A stretch of DNA of 64,000 nucleotides from Prorocentrum cordatum (GCA_963575745.1 CAUYUJ010017878.1:1-64000), one strand, 5' to 3'; numbered from the stretch's first letter, positions 1-11,809 are shown. A program made the numbers and translations. The notes: a model not told the origin generated them from the letters alone.

Positions 1-202
1 GAGCCCAGCGGTCCACAAGAGGGCCCCGCGAGGCCCCAAGAGGCCCCAAAGAGGCCCCCAAGAGCCTCCCCGAAGGCCCCCAGAGGCCTCCAAGATGCCC
101 CAAAATGGCCCTGAGCGCGCCCCAATACGCCTCCAGGAGAGCCCCACAGGCCTCCGAGAGGCCCCAAAGAGGCCCACTGGAGACCCTGGGGAGGTCGTCC
201 CC

Positions 203-236
203 ATCATGTTCCCGGAAGGCGGTCGGGGAACATGAT
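203..236. repeat. Palindrome, CATGTTCCC family (copy A)
   Basis: ATCATGTTCCC faces GGGGAACATGAT across a short GC-rich spacer. Half sites of the same family lie nearby at about 313-330 and 390-402. Confidence 0.75.
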
Positions 237-934
237 TCCGTGCCTTGGATGGAGGAGTATTCTGCGCCTTCCGAGGCGCCTTCGACGACGTACGATTCAT
301 ATTCTTGAACGCTTTCCGGGAACATGATTTCTCACCGTTTCGGAACGCTTTCCTACTGCTGCGGTGCTCTGGGGGGAAGGGACGGGGGTCCGGGAACATG
401 ATCGGGAGGTTAGGGAACGAGGGTTTGGAGAGGAGCAGTAGGACAGACGGACGGGGCCCGGGGGCGGGGGTGGGGTGGTGCCACCGGTTGGCATGGCCGC
501 CCCGGGCGTCCTGTGGGGTCCACGAACCCGCCCAAGACGGCCCATGAGGCCCCATAGACAGCCCAAGAGACCCACAAGACAGCCTCAGCGAGGCCCAAGA
601 GGGCCCCAAGACGCTCAAGAGCGCCCCAACAGGGCCCGAGATGGCTTGAAGATGGCCGAAGAGGGCCCCAAGAGGGTCTTCAAGAGGCAAACACAGGCCT
701 ATTTCCATTCGTAAAGCATACATTTTCAGCATACTCGTTTGCTTGGTCCTCACAGTGCCCCAGACGCCCCCGAGCCCCAAGACAGCCCAAGAGAGACCCA
801 ACAGGGCCCACGACGGCCCAAACGGGTCGTCCTGTGAAGCTCACGGACCCTCCCCAAGACGGCCCAAGAGGCCCCAAAGCCGGCCTAGGAGGCCGCCAAG
901 ACGGCCTCAGGAAGGCCCAAGAGGGCCTCGTTTG

Positions 935-972
935 AAATCATGTTCCCGGAAGTCTTTCCGGGAACATGATTT
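935..972. repeat. Perfect 17-bp palindrome, CATGTTCCC family (copy B)
   Basis: AAATCATGTTCCCGGAA at 935-951 is the exact reverse complement of 956-972, with a 4-nt spacer. This is the best preserved member and would extrude a long hairpin. Confidence 0.9.
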
Positions 973-1251
973 CCGGGTTTCTAGGACGCCCAAGAGGGCC
1001 CCAGGACGGCCCCAAAAAGGCCCTAAAAGGACCTTCGAAAAAGGCCCAGATGGCCACGGATCGTTGATTTGCGTGAGATGTTGTTGGATTTCTTCCGCGC
1101 AGAGGAGACGGAGAGGGCGAAGGAGGAGGAGGAGGAGGAGGAAGAGGAGAAGGAGGAGGAGGCAGGGAGGAGGAGTGGAGGGGAGGAGGGGGGGAGAGAG
1201 GAGGAAGCTCGAGGGCGATCGACGATCGGCGACGACGACCGGCGACGGTGA

Positions 1252-1252
1252 T

Positions 1253-1303
<51 letters not shown>
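1252..1303. repeat. (GAC)n microsatellite
   Basis: Uninterrupted GAC/ACG trinucleotide run. Related shorter runs recur in the neighbouring units at about 2798-2832 and 3195-3240. Confidence 0.9.
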
Positions 1304-1706
1304 TCGACGACGACGACGACGACGATGACAACAGTCGACGCCGCCGATCGACGATCGACGGCGACGACGACAGCCACGCCGACGGCGGCGACGCTGCCCG
1401 CGTGACAGCCCAACAGGCACACAAGACAGCCTCATCGAGGCCCCAGAGGGCCCCATGACGTCCAAGAGCGCCCCAAGAAGGCCCGAGATGGCTTGAAGAC
1501 GGCCGAGGAGGGCCCCAAGAGGGCCTTCAACAGGCAGAACTTTACCCATTCCTTTTGTAAAACGTACAATTTCAGCATACTCGCTTGCTTCGTCCTCAGA
1601 GTGGCCCCCGAGGAGCCCCAAGACAGCCCAAGACGGCCCAAAAGGCCCCAAAGCCGGCCCAGGAGGCCCCCAAGACGGCCTTAGGGAGGCCCAAAAGGGC
1701 TTCGTT

Positions 1707-1746
1707 CGAAACCATGTTCCCAGAAGCTTCTCCGGGAACATGATTT
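1707..1746. repeat. Palindrome, CATGTTCCC family (copy C)
   Basis: Same module as copy B with a few mismatches in the arms. CCATGTTCCCAGAAG faces TCCGGGAACATGATTT. Confidence 0.8.
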
Positions 1747-2462
1747 CCGGGTTCCCAGGACGCCCAAGAGGACCCCAGGACGGCCCCAAAAGGGCCTAAA
1801 ATGACATTCGAAAATTCCCAGAGGGCCACAGTTCGCTGATTTTCGCGAAATGTTGTTGAATCTCTTCCGCGCGGAGGAGACGGAGAGGGCGAAGGAGGAG
1901 GAGGAGGAGGAGGAGGAGGAGGGGGAGGGGGAGGAGGAAGGAGGGGAGGAGGGGGGGAGAGAGGAGGAGGAGGCTCGAGGGCGATCGACGATCGGAGACC
2001 ACGACCACGACCACGACGACGACCGATGACGATCGACGACGATGACAACAGTCGACGTCGCCGATCGATGATCGACGGCGACGACGACGACGGCCACGCC
2101 GACGGCGGCGACGCTGTCCGACAGCCTCAGCGAGGCCCAAGGGGGCCCCAAGACGTCCAAGAGCGCCTCAAGAGGGCCCGAGATGGTTTGAAGCTGGCCG
2201 AAGAGGGCCTTCAAGAGGCAAAAATCTGCCCATGCCCGTTGTACAACGTACGGTTTCAGCATATTTGCTTGCTTGGTCCTCGTAGTGCCCCAGACGCCCC
2301 CGAGCCCCAAGACAGCCCAAGAGAGACCCCAGAGGGCCCAAGACAACCCAAAAGGGTCGTCCTGTGAGGCTCACTGAACCCCCAAGACGGCCCAAGAGGC
2401 CCCAAAGTTGGCCTAGGAGGCTCCCAACACGGCCTCAGGGAGGCCCAAGAGGGCCTCTTTCG

Positions 2463-2500
2463 AAATCATGTTCCCAGAAGCCTCTCCGGGAACATGATTT
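2463..2500. repeat. Palindrome, CATGTTCCC family (copy D)
   Basis: AAATCATGTTCCCAGAAG faces CTCCGGGAACATGATTT. The outer arms are perfect and there is one inner mismatch. Confidence 0.85.
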
Positions 2501-2798
2501 CCGGGTTTCTAGGACGCCCAACAGGGCCCTAACACGGCCCCAAAAGGCCCTAAATGCACGTTCAAAAAGGCCCGGAGGGCCATAGCTCGTTGATTTGCGC
2601 GAGATGTTGTAGGATTTCTTCCGCGCGGAGGAGACGGAGAGGGCGAAGGAGGAGGAAGAGGAGGAGGAGGAGGAGGAGGAGGAAAAGGAAGAGGAGAAGG
2701 AGGAGGAGGCGGGGAGGAGGAGTGGAAGGGGAGGAGGGGGAGAGAGGAGGAAGCTCGAGGGCGATCGACGATCGGCGACGACGACCGGCGACGGTGAT

Positions 2799-2835
<37 letters not shown>

Positions 2836-2989
2836 CGACGACCGACGACGACGACGATAGACGACGATGACAACAGTCGACGTCGCCGATCGACGATCGA
2901 CGGCGACGACGACGACGGCCACGCCGACGGCGGCGACGCTGTCCGCGTGCGCAGAGCCACCCTGGACCCAGTCTTTTCTGCATCGTTCG

Positions 2990-3027
2990 AAATCCTGTCC
3001 CCGGAAGCGTCTCCGGGAACATGATTT
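2990..3027. repeat. Palindrome, CATGTTCCC family (copy E)
   Basis: The left arm has decayed (AAATCCTGTCCCCGGAAG) while the right arm keeps TCCGGGAACATGATTT. It lies directly before a GGA tract. Confidence 0.75.
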
Positions 3028-3189
3028 CAGGAGGAGGAGGAGGAAGAGGAAGAGGAGGCATATCAGGAGGAGGAGGAGGAGGAGGAGGAGGAGGAGGAGA
3101 GGAGGAGGAGTGGGCGGGAGGGCTCGGGGCCGATCGACGATCGGCGACGGTGATCGGCGACGGTGATTGACGATGACGACGACGGTCGT

Positions 3190-3238
<49 letters not shown>

Positions 3239-3469
3239 AATGGACGACGATGACAACAGTTGACGCCGCCGATCGGCGAACGGCGACGACGACGACGTCT
3301 TCACAGTGCCACCCCGAGGAGCCCCAAGACGGCCCAAGAGGGACCCAATATGACCCATGAGAGCTACAAGCCAGCCCAAGAGAGCCCCAAAAGGCACCCA
3401 ACAGAGCCACAACGGGGGCAAGCAGAGCTGCCTATAGAGATTCTCGGGGGGCCTCTTCCGAAGCGTCCG

Positions 3470-3508
3470 AAACCATGTTCCCCGAAGCCTCTATCGGAAC
3501 ATGATTTC
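3470..3508. repeat. Palindrome, CATGTTCCC family (copy F)
   Basis: AAACCATGTTCCCCGAAG faces TATCGGAACATGATTT. The two changed positions are not paired. Confidence 0.75.
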
Positions 3509-3604
3509 AAGATTCCCGGGACGCCCAAGGGGGCCCTGAGACGGCCCCGACAAGTCCTAAAAGGACGCCCGAAAAAACCTGGAGGGACACAGTTCGTTGA
3601 TTTC

Positions 3605-4630
3605 CGCGACATGTTGTTGGATTTCTTGCACGCGGAGGAGGTGGGGGGGGGAGGAGGAGGAAGGGCAGGAAGAGGGGAAGGGGGATGAGGAAGAGGGGGA
3701 GGAGGAGGAGGAGGAGGAGGAGGAAGGAAGGGAAGAGGAGATGGACGAGGAGGAGGAGGACGGGGGAGGAGGAGAGGAGGAAGAGGAGGAGGAAGGGGAG
3801 GGGGAGGAGGAGGAGGAGAGGAAGAGGAGGAGGACGGGGAGGGGACGGGGAGGAGGAGGAAGGGCAGGAAGAGGGAAGGGGGATGAGGAAGAGGGGGGAG
3901 AGGAGGAGGAGGAGGAGGAGCGAGGAGGAAGGAAGGAAGGAGGAAGAGGAGATGGACGAGGCGGGGAGGACGAGGAGGAGGAGGAGGAGGGGGGGAGGAG
4001 GGGGGTGGGAGGAGGAGGGGACGGGGGGAGGAGGAGGGAAGGAGGGATGATGACGATGGTGATGATGATGCTGATGATGATGATAATGCTCAGATAACGA
4101 TGATTGGGTAATGATGATGATGATGATGATGAACGATGAACGACGACGATGATGGAGGAGGAGGAGGAGGAGGGAGGAGGAGGAGGAGAAGGGGGGGGAG
4201 GGAGGGGAGGAGGAGGAGGAGAGGAGGAGGAGGAGGAGAGGATGGGGGAGGGAGGAGGAGGATGGGGGCGGAGGCGGAGGAGCAGGAGGAGGGGGGGAGG
4301 ATGTGGAGGAAGAGGAGAAAAGGAGGAGGATGAGGAAGATGGAGGCCTCCCCCGAGTGTTCCCTTTATCCGACGTGGCCCAATGCTTGCGCGGCGTCGCG
4401 CTGCCGTTTGGCGAACCATGTAATCTGAACAAGAGGAGGAGAAGGAGGAGCGAGAGGAGGAGGAGGAGGAGGAGGAGGGGGAGGGGGAGGAGGAGGAGGG
4501 CGACGACGGACGACGAGAGGAGGAGGAGAGAGGAGGAGGAGGAGGAGGAGGAGGAAGAGGAGGAGGAGGATGGAGGAGGAGGAGGAAACATGATGAAGAT
4601 GATGCTGGTGATGGTGAGGGGGATGGTGAT

Positions 4631-4666
<36 letters not shown>

Positions 4667-4920
4667 GATGATGATGATGAGGAGGAGGAGGAGGAGGAGG
4701 AGGAGGAGGAGGAGGAGGAGGAAGAGGAGGAGGAGGGGGGGGAGGGAAAGTAGGGGGAGAAGGAGGAGGAGGCGGAGGTGGAGGAAAAGGAGGAGGAGGA
4801 GGAGGAAAAGGAGGAGGAGGGGAGGAAGGGGGCGGAGGAGGAGGAAGGGGGAAAAGGAGGGGACGGTGGGGGGAGGAGGAAGAGTAGGAGGAGAGGAGCA
4901 AGAGCAGGGGGAAAGAGGAG
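3605..4920. repeat. Purine-rich (GGA)n/(GAT)n array
   Basis: Almost all purine on the + strand: GGA-rich blocks interleaved with GAT blocks (about 4050-4140 and 4620-4680). One non-repetitive island at about 4345-4435 shows no recognisable gene. The E/G/R-rich and S/P-rich open frames on the two strands are repeat artefacts. Confidence 0.9.
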
Positions 4921-5078
4921 GACGAGGAAGAGGTGCCGTTTTCGGCCGCCTCGGGCCGCCTGGGGGCGAGGGGCGCCCAAAAGCTTTTCGAACCACGACC
5001 GCGAAACTCGACGAATAACCGAAGTGCATTCAGCCTTCAACCTCCTCGTCCGTTGTTTGGCCGTTGCCCCGGACGAAG

Positions 5079-5116
5079 CTAGAACCTAAGCGCGCGCGTA
5101 GCGCGCGTGGTTCTAG
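5079..5116. repeat. Nested hairpin next to a TA/TG microsatellite
   Basis: CTAGAACC and GGTTCTAG form the outer arms. GCGCGCGC and GCGCGCGT pair inside. It sits immediately before an alternating TA/TG tract, and a degenerate copy with the same neighbour is at 44854-44882. Confidence 0.85.
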
Positions 5117-5172
5117 TATATATGTGTATATATGTATATATATATATACAGATATAGATGTATATGTGTGTG
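5117..5172. repeat. TA/TG microsatellite
   Basis: Alternating TATATG/TATATA sequence directly after the CTAGAACC hairpin. Confidence 0.85.
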
Positions 5173-5287
5173 TAGCTTGAGACGCGCGGCGTGCCCCGTG
5201 CCGCGCTGGCGTCTCCCGCGGCGCCGTCGACCCTCGATCCGGGAGCGGTATACCCATAGCGGTAATAGAGGGTAGGAGATTGCTGGA

Positions 5288-5420
5288 ATCCCGGAATCCA
5301 GTCTATTTTAGGCGTCTTTTTGCTTCAATGACCGATTGGCGCCCCCTCTTCCCTCCTCTTCAAGGGGGCGGGCGTGGACCCAACGCCTTCCCACTTCGTG
5401 CTTCTACCTATTTCTTCTGA
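5288..5420. repeat. Dispersed repeat, family D (copy 1)
   Basis: Shares a diverged block with 62670-62815: a GTCTATT / CTTCAATGA / GGGGGCGGGCG / CAACGCCTTCC succession in the same order. No coding potential was recognised here, and none in the unique sequence that follows to 5939. Confidence 0.55.
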
Positions 5421-5933
5421 CCCATGGGCATGGTGCGCAGCTGCTCGGCCCCCGCGGCCGACGAACTCGTGCACCGCGCCGCGCTGGAGCGGGGCCTGCC
5501 GGCAGCCCAAACGTGTCACGGTGCACGGGTGACGTCCTCGTGCGTGCGCAGAGCTCGTACAGTCGCGGCCCTGAAGAGGGAACCCTCTTCGTTGGGGAGG
5601 GGCTCGGTGTTCCTTGGCCGTTTCAAAGTTTACCTCGGGTTTTCCGGAGGTTTTCCATGGGAAATCGACGTTGAACTCATGGGAAAAAGGGGCTTCGTTC
5701 CTTATTTAGGGTTCCTGAGGTCAACGCCCCGACTGTAGCAGGGACCTGGGCGGAGCTTTTGGGCGCTGGGCGCGCGCAGAGCCCGGCTCCGCTCTCAGCC
5801 CGGCGGGCGTGCAGAGACGTGCACAGGGCTCGCAGGCTCAGCTCGGGCGGCGGACCTGCACGGAGCTCGTCGGCCCGTGGCGAGGGCTCGGCGGGGTCGC
5901 GCGGTGGGCGCGCGCCGGCGCGGCCACACCTCC

Positions 5934-5939
<6 letters not shown>

Positions 5940-5964
<25 letters not shown>

Positions 5965-6065
5965 GAAGAAGAGGAGGAGGAGGAGGAGGAGGAGGAGGAG
6001 GAGGAAGAGGAGGAGGAGGAGGGAGGAGGAGGAGGAGGAGGAGGAGGAGGAGGAGGAGGAGGGAG
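5940..6065. repeat. (GGA)n microsatellite
   Basis: Near-continuous GGA repeat on the + strand. Confidence 0.9.
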
Positions 6066-7412
6066 GGGCGGGCATGTCGCCCCCGCCCCCGGGGCCCCGC
6101 CGCTCTCCCGCGAGGGGGTCGGCAGGGCTTCCCCCCGTCCGGGCACGCCCAGGTGAGGGCTTCGCCGTCCCCATGCCCATTCCCCTCGAGAGGCCCCCAC
6201 CTAACTGCCCCCCCCCCCCCCCGAGTTGGGGGTACACCCTTCGAAACCCGCAGGGAACGACCTGTATCCCCATCTGGGGGGGTGAGTCGGCCAGTGGGGG
6301 CCCAGGCCACGCCGCTGGGGATGGGGATCTGTTCAACGGTACTCAGTTCGTTCGTTCGTCCAGGGAACGGGGGGGTAGCACGAGGAGGGAGAGCGAGCAG
6401 GAGGCGAGACGGTCCAGGAGACTCCTCGACGGTCCCCGCCGAGGAAGGCACACGTCCGAGCGATGCCACGGGAGCCTTGTGTACTCTCGTAGTTCTACTT
6501 TTCGAGTGCAGTAGCGCAGAGTAGCGGCCGGTAGTCGATGCGATTGTGCCGATGCAGCGCCGATGAGCGTCCACGAGCGTCGATTCGCGTCGATTCAGCA
6601 TCGATTGGCGTCGACGAGCGCCGATCCGCAAGAGCCAACAAGACGGTCTGGGAGGGGCCCCTGAGTTGCCGCAGCAGGTTCGGAGAGAGGGGGGCAGCCC
6701 GAGCGGGTGCCCGGCGGCGTCGTCAGCCAGGCGGGGCCGGCGCCGGCGTGCTCTCCCGGAGGTCGGCGTCGGGAGGGAGACTGCAGAGCAAGGAGGTGGA
6801 GGAGGAGGAGGAGGAGGAGGAGGAGGAGGAGGAGGAGGGGGGGGGGGGGGAGGAGGCGGCAGAACAGGCCGCTCCGATTGGCACCTCCGGGCAGAAAGGT
6901 CTCGGAGGGGCGGGGGCAGCCCGAGCGGTCGCACGTCGGCGTCGTCGCTCGGGGCGGCCAAGGGCGGGATGGTGACTGTCAGAGCGTGAATTACCTACCC
7001 TCCTCCTCTTCCTCTTTCTCTTTCTCCTCCTCCTCCTCCTCCTCGTTCTCTTTCTCCTCCTCCTCCTCTTCCTCCTCCTCCTCCTCCGCTTTCGCTTCCA
7101 GACAAAACCAAGTCATACCACGCGCCTCCTTGTCAAGCGGCCTGACCAGTACAGGCCATAGTTTGGCGTCGCTTGGTATCTCTTGGAAGCGAGGGTGGTC
7201 AGAAGCGAGGTATGCTTGTTTTCCCCCTAGACTGGGGGGGAGGCGATCGTGGCGGGGGCCACCTGGTGTGTCCCCGGGGTTGCACGGAGCCTCCTCTGGA
7301 CGTGCGTCGGCTCCCCGCCTGGGCGGGTCCCTCGAGTCGGCGACGGGGCCCCCCTCGCGTGCCTCGCGAAGCGCGCCAGAGGGGCAGCCAGGATGCGGCG
7401 AGGAGGGGGCGG
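6066..7412. other. Non-coding unique sequence with short repeats
   Basis: No gene is supported. It contains a cluster of GTCGATTC/GCCGATG motifs at about 6530-6630, a GGA run at about 6797-6850 and a CTC/CTT pyrimidine run at about 7000-7088. The long overlapping frames here read through these repeats. Confidence 0.6.
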
Positions 7413-7489
<77 letters not shown>

Positions 7490-7503
7490 TCGATGATGCT
7501 GAC

Positions 7504-7557
<54 letters not shown>

Positions 7558-7593
7558 GATGATGATGATGATTATGATGTCGATGATGCTGAC

Positions 7594-7627
<34 letters not shown>

Positions 7628-9368
7628 GGGATGGTGATGGGAATGGGAGGTTGTGATGGTGATGGTGGTGATGGTGATGGTGCTGATGGTGCTGTCGGTG
7701 ATGGTGATGGCGATGATGATGGTGATGGTGGTGGTGGTGATGGTGGTCGTGATGATCATGGTGATGATGATGATAGCGGTAACGATGATGGTGATGGTGT
7801 TGATGGCGATGATGGTGATGGTGATGGTGGAAATGGTGATGATGATGGTGATGTTCAGTATGATGATGATGATGATGATGATGTAGATGATGATGGTGAT
7901 GGTGGTCATGGGTGGTGGTTGTGATCATGGTGATGACGATGATCATGATGATTGTGATGGCGCATGACAATGCTGACGATGATTATGATGATGACGATGA
8001 TCATGGTGATGATGATGGTGCTGATGGTGATGATGGTGATGACGATGGTGATGATTGTGATGATGGTGGTGATGGTAATGATGATGTTGGTTGTGATGGT
8101 GATGATATTGCTGGTGGTTGTGGTCCTGGAGATCATGATGATGACGGTGATGGTGATTGTGACGGTGTTGATAATGATGATGATGATGATGATGATGATG
8201 ATGGTGATGATCATGATCATGATGATGATGGTGAGGTTGGTGGTGATGGGGAGGGTGATGATGGTGATGGCGGTGGTGGTGCCCATGGTGATGGTGATGG
8301 TGATGGCGAATATGATGGTGATGGTGCTGGTGATCGTGATGATCATGGTGATGGCGATGGTGATGGTGATGGCGATGCGAATGGTGATGAAGCTGATGCT
8401 GTTGATGATGAGGATGGTGATGGTGATGGTGATGGTGGTGATGGTGGTTGTGGTGGTTGTGATGATGATTCAGATGATTGTGGTGGTGGGGATGTTGGTG
8501 TTGATATTGATGGTGATAATTGTGGTTATGGTGATGATCGTATTGATGATGGTGATGGTGGGTGATGGTGATGGTGATGCTGGTGGGGTAAGTGGTTCTG
8601 GTGATGATGATGGTGATGATGCTGATGATGACGGTGATGGGAATGATGGTGGTGATACTAGTGATGATGATGGTGATCTAGATGTAGATGGTTATGGTGA
8701 TGATGGTGGTGATGATGGTGGTGGTTGAGATGATGGTGATGGTGGCGATGATTGTGGTGATGATGATGATGCTGATGGTGGTGATGGTGGTGATGATGAT
8801 GATGGTGATGATTGTGATGATGATGACCGTGATGATGATGGTGATGGTGATGGTGATGATCATGTTGGTGGTGGTTCGGGTGATGATGATGATGACGGTG
8901 ATGGTGATGGTGATGGTGGTCGTAGTGATGATCGAGGTGGTCATGTTGGTGACGATGGTGATGATGACGGTGATGTTGATGACGATGATGGGGGTGATAA
9001 TGATGGTGATGATGGTGTTAGTGATGATTGCGATGATGATGGTCATGATGATGGCGATAATGCAGATGGTGATGATGATGATGATCACGGTTTTGGTGAT
9101 TGTGATGGTGATGGTGGTGACGTTGATGTTGATGTTGATTATTGTTACGATCATGCTCGTCATCATGGTGGTGATGGCGATGAGGTTTGGGATGGGGACG
9201 GGGATGGGGATGGTTATGGCTATGGTGATGTGATGGTGATGGTGGTGATCCTGTTTATAACGATGATGGTGGTGATGGTGATGGTGGTAATGCTGGTGAT
9301 GATGCTGATGATCATGATGATGCTGGTGAAGACGGTGGTGACGATGCTGATGCTGTCAATGATGATGA
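7413..9368. repeat. (GAT)n / GATGGT minisatellite, about 2 kb
   Basis: It starts as pure GAT and grades rightwards into mixed GATGATGGT / GATGGTGAT arrays. All long ORFs (M-, D- or H-rich) are translations of this repeat. Confidence 0.95.
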
Positions 9369-9547
9369 TGGTGCAGACCCGGGCCTCCCAAGAGCCCAAT
9401 ACAGATGTAGATAGTGTGAGAGAGATGGGGAAGGGCAAGATTTGTCCTTCGTGTTTGCTGCTACTGCGTTGCATCGCGCGGCACGCGCATTGTGTAGCCA
9501 TCGAAGTGGTCCAGAAAAGGTTCTTCCGATGGTGCTGATGGTGCAGT
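9369..9547. other. Unique island inside the GAT array
   Basis: About 165 bp of non-repetitive sequence interrupts the GAT array. Both edges carry the direct repeat GATGGTGCAG (at about 9366 and 9537). It may be a small insertion or a preserved relic of the original sequence. Confidence 0.5.
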
Positions 9548-9950
9548 GTGCTTTGATGTGATTTGGGGATTATGGTGATGGTAATAGTGGTGTTCGAGAT
9601 GACGGTGAGTATATTGAGTTGGTTGGTGATGGTGATGATGATGATTGTGATGGGGATGATGTTGATGGTAATGATGAGTATGGTGAAGATGGCGATGATG
9701 ACTACGAGCATGATGTTGATTATGACGACGACGATAATGATGATGTTGATGAGATCATGGTGATGATGGCGATGTTGCTGATGTTGATGGTGGCCATGAT
9801 GCTGGTGATAATCATGACGGTGATAGTGGTGGTGATGTTGTGTTGATGATGGTGATTGCGATGGTGAGGATGATTTTGACAATGACGACGACCACAACGA
9901 TGATGATGGTGATGACGACGACGACGGCGATGACGGTGGTGGATTCGGAG
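9548..9950. repeat. GAT/GATGGT minisatellite (continued)
   Basis: Same repeat type as before the island, ending in GAC-rich sequence. Confidence 0.9.
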
Positions 9951-10587
9951 GCGGAGGCGGAGTGGGTGGGTGGAGGGGGGGAGGGGGAGCGGAACCAGCG
10001 GCGGCGGGCTTGTGCCGGGTAAGAAGCGCAGAAGACTGGGGCAGTGAGGTTCTCACCGTGTCCGAGGTGGGGCACGACGGCGTGTACGCGTTGGTGGGCC
10101 TGTCGCCAGACGTCAGGGGCACCGACAATGGGGGGGGCTGGCCCGGGAGGGGAACATTGGGCGCCCCGGCTTGCCAAGGAACTGCGGGGTTCCCCATCGG
10201 AGGCCTATCGCCGATTCGTTGGCGATGTCTGGTCGATTCCAGGGCATTTCTCCCCCCTTGTCGGCATCCATCATCTGCCCACACGACCGACGGACTGACT
10301 TTTCAATCCGCGGTGGCCCATGGGTCTCGCCTCCTGTCAGGGCCCATCTCGATCTGACCCATCAGATTCAATACTGAGTTCGCTGGTTCTGATTCGATTC
10401 ATCTTCGACCCTGCGTCGATATGATGCGGCCCGACGCTTGCAAGCCGCAGTGGTGGTCGATTCGCTTCGATCCCGTGCCGATGCAACCCCATTCGATGCA
10501 CGCTCCGATTTCGACATAGTTTGCGATTCGATAGTGGTTGGTCATGCCATTTCCTCTAAAACAGTTGTTAGACACAGTTCCAGTTAT
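9951..10587. other. Unique sequence, no gene recognised
   Basis: A GGCGATG / ATCGCCGATTC block at about 10180-10260 resembles the one at 58690-58780. Further right there is a cluster of TCGATTC-like motifs (10390-10540). No ORF with a recognisable domain. Confidence 0.5.
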
Positions 10588-10740
10588 GATTGTCCCGTAG
10601 ACCCAAAACGGACGCCAAAGGCCGAAAGTCTCAGAGAAAGTCGGGATCGAACATACCGATGCCTCCATCCCATTCCTTTTTGATTGTCCCGGATCCCGGA
10701 AACGGCTCCCAGGGGCCGAAATTCGAGACACGCCAGATCA
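10588..10740. repeat. Diverged tandem duplication, period 94 bp
   Basis: GATTGTCCCG at 10588 and at 10682 begin two similar blocks. Each continues through an AAACGG segment to a GGCCGAAA segment. Confidence 0.6.
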
Positions 10741-10855
10741 GTCCGCTAGAGGTCTGGACCTCTGCTTGCCCCACCGACGCCCACGTTTTCAACATTTTCT
10801 CCTCCTCCTCCATCGCCACGCTCGTCACACACACACAATCTTGTTTTTGTTGTTT

Positions 10856-10958
10856 GTTCTCTTTCTCTCTCTCTCTCTCCCTTTCCCGCCCTTCCTCCCT
10901 CGCTGTCGATCTCTCTTTCTCTCTTTCTCTCCATCTGTCCCTCTCTCTCTTTCTCTCT

Positions 10959-10993
<35 letters not shown>

Positions 10994-11034
10994 GTTCTCT
11001 CTCTCTCTTTCTCTCGCTCTGGTTCTCTCCTTCA
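10856..11034. repeat. (CT)n pyrimidine tract
   Basis: About 180 bp of CTCTCT/CTTTCT on the + strand, followed at once by purine-rich AGAAAAAGAAGAAGG sequence, so the strand bias flips at about 11035. Confidence 0.95.
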
Positions 11035-11261
11035 GAAAAAGAAGAAGGTGGAGGAACAGAAGGAGGGGAGATTGAAGAGACCTAGGAGGACAGGGAGGAG
11101 AAGGAGGAGGATAACGAGGAGGAGGAGAAGGAGGAGTAACAGGGATCGTCTTCGAGAAGGAAGCGTCGAGGAGGACGAGAAGGAGGAAGAGTGGGTGATG
11201 ACGAGAAGATATAGAAGGGGAAAGAGGATTATTACCAGGAGGGGGCCGCAGTAGACGGATG

Positions 11262-11809
11262 ACGAGATTGATGATGATGATGATGATGATGATTCTAAGG
11301 AGGAGGACGAGGATCATGATCATGATGGCGATGATGAGGATGATGATGAAGCTGATGTCGATGATGGCGATGCTAATGTTGATGGTTCCAACGACGACGA
11401 CGGTGGCGATGATAGTGATGGTGGTAATGATAACGATGATGAGGATGATGATGCGGATGCGGATGAGGATAAGCATGATGATAGTGATGTTGATGATGAT
11501 TGTGATGTTGCTTGTGATGGCAATGGTGGTGGTGATGATGGTGACAGTGGTGATGTCACTGATCATGGTGGTAACAATGACGGAGATGATGATGATGAGG
11601 ATGATGGTGATTATGGTGGTTGGGATGATGCTGGTAATGATGACGATGAGGAGGAGGATGATGGTGCTGCTAATGCTGGCGATGACGGTGATGATGATGG
11701 TGATGCTGATGGTGAGGGCAACGACGATGACAATGTTGGTGGTGATGGTAAGGATGATGGTGTTGGTGCTGGTGCAGATGCCGATGAAGAAACCTGGTCA
11801 TGATGATGA
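11262..11809. repeat. (GAT)n array left of the retroelement
   Basis: GAT-rich repeat ending at the putative 5' LTR. A matching GAT array resumes to the right of the putative 3' LTR (32693-32930), consistent with insertion of the element into a GAT array. Confidence 0.85.

Larger units (their letters stand above)
1..3660. repeat. Complex tandem array (CCCAAGAGG motif + palindrome + GGA + GAC blocks)
   Basis: The stretch repeats a composite module several times. Each module has a degenerate 9-10 bp GCCCCAAGA/GGCCC motif, a palindrome built on CATGTTCCCGG, an unusual patch (ATTTGCG..GATGTTGTTGGATTTCTTCCGCGC), a GGA tract, then GATCGACGATCGGCGACG leading into a GAC tract. Palindromes at about 935, 1707, 2463, 2990 and 3470 give unit spacings of about 770, 755, 525 and 480 bp. 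The shorter units lack internal blocks. Open frames on both strands are low-complexity translations (PR-, E-, D- or S-rich) with no domain, so no gene is called. Confidence 0.85.

Noticed and set aside
1-3700. Long ORFs on both strands across the left repeat array (up to about 490 codons on the minus strand)
   Set aside because: They translate CCCAAGAGG, GGA and GAC repeats into R/P-, S- or D-runs in every frame. No domain or start context supports a gene.
5675-6980. Overlapping ORFs of 200-390 codons on both strands
   Set aside because: Both strands are open because of GGA/CCT repeats and high GC. No domain, and no agreement with a single frame.
7413-9950. Met-, Asp- and His-rich ORFs in the GAT array
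   Set aside because: Direct translations of GAT/GATGGT in different frames.
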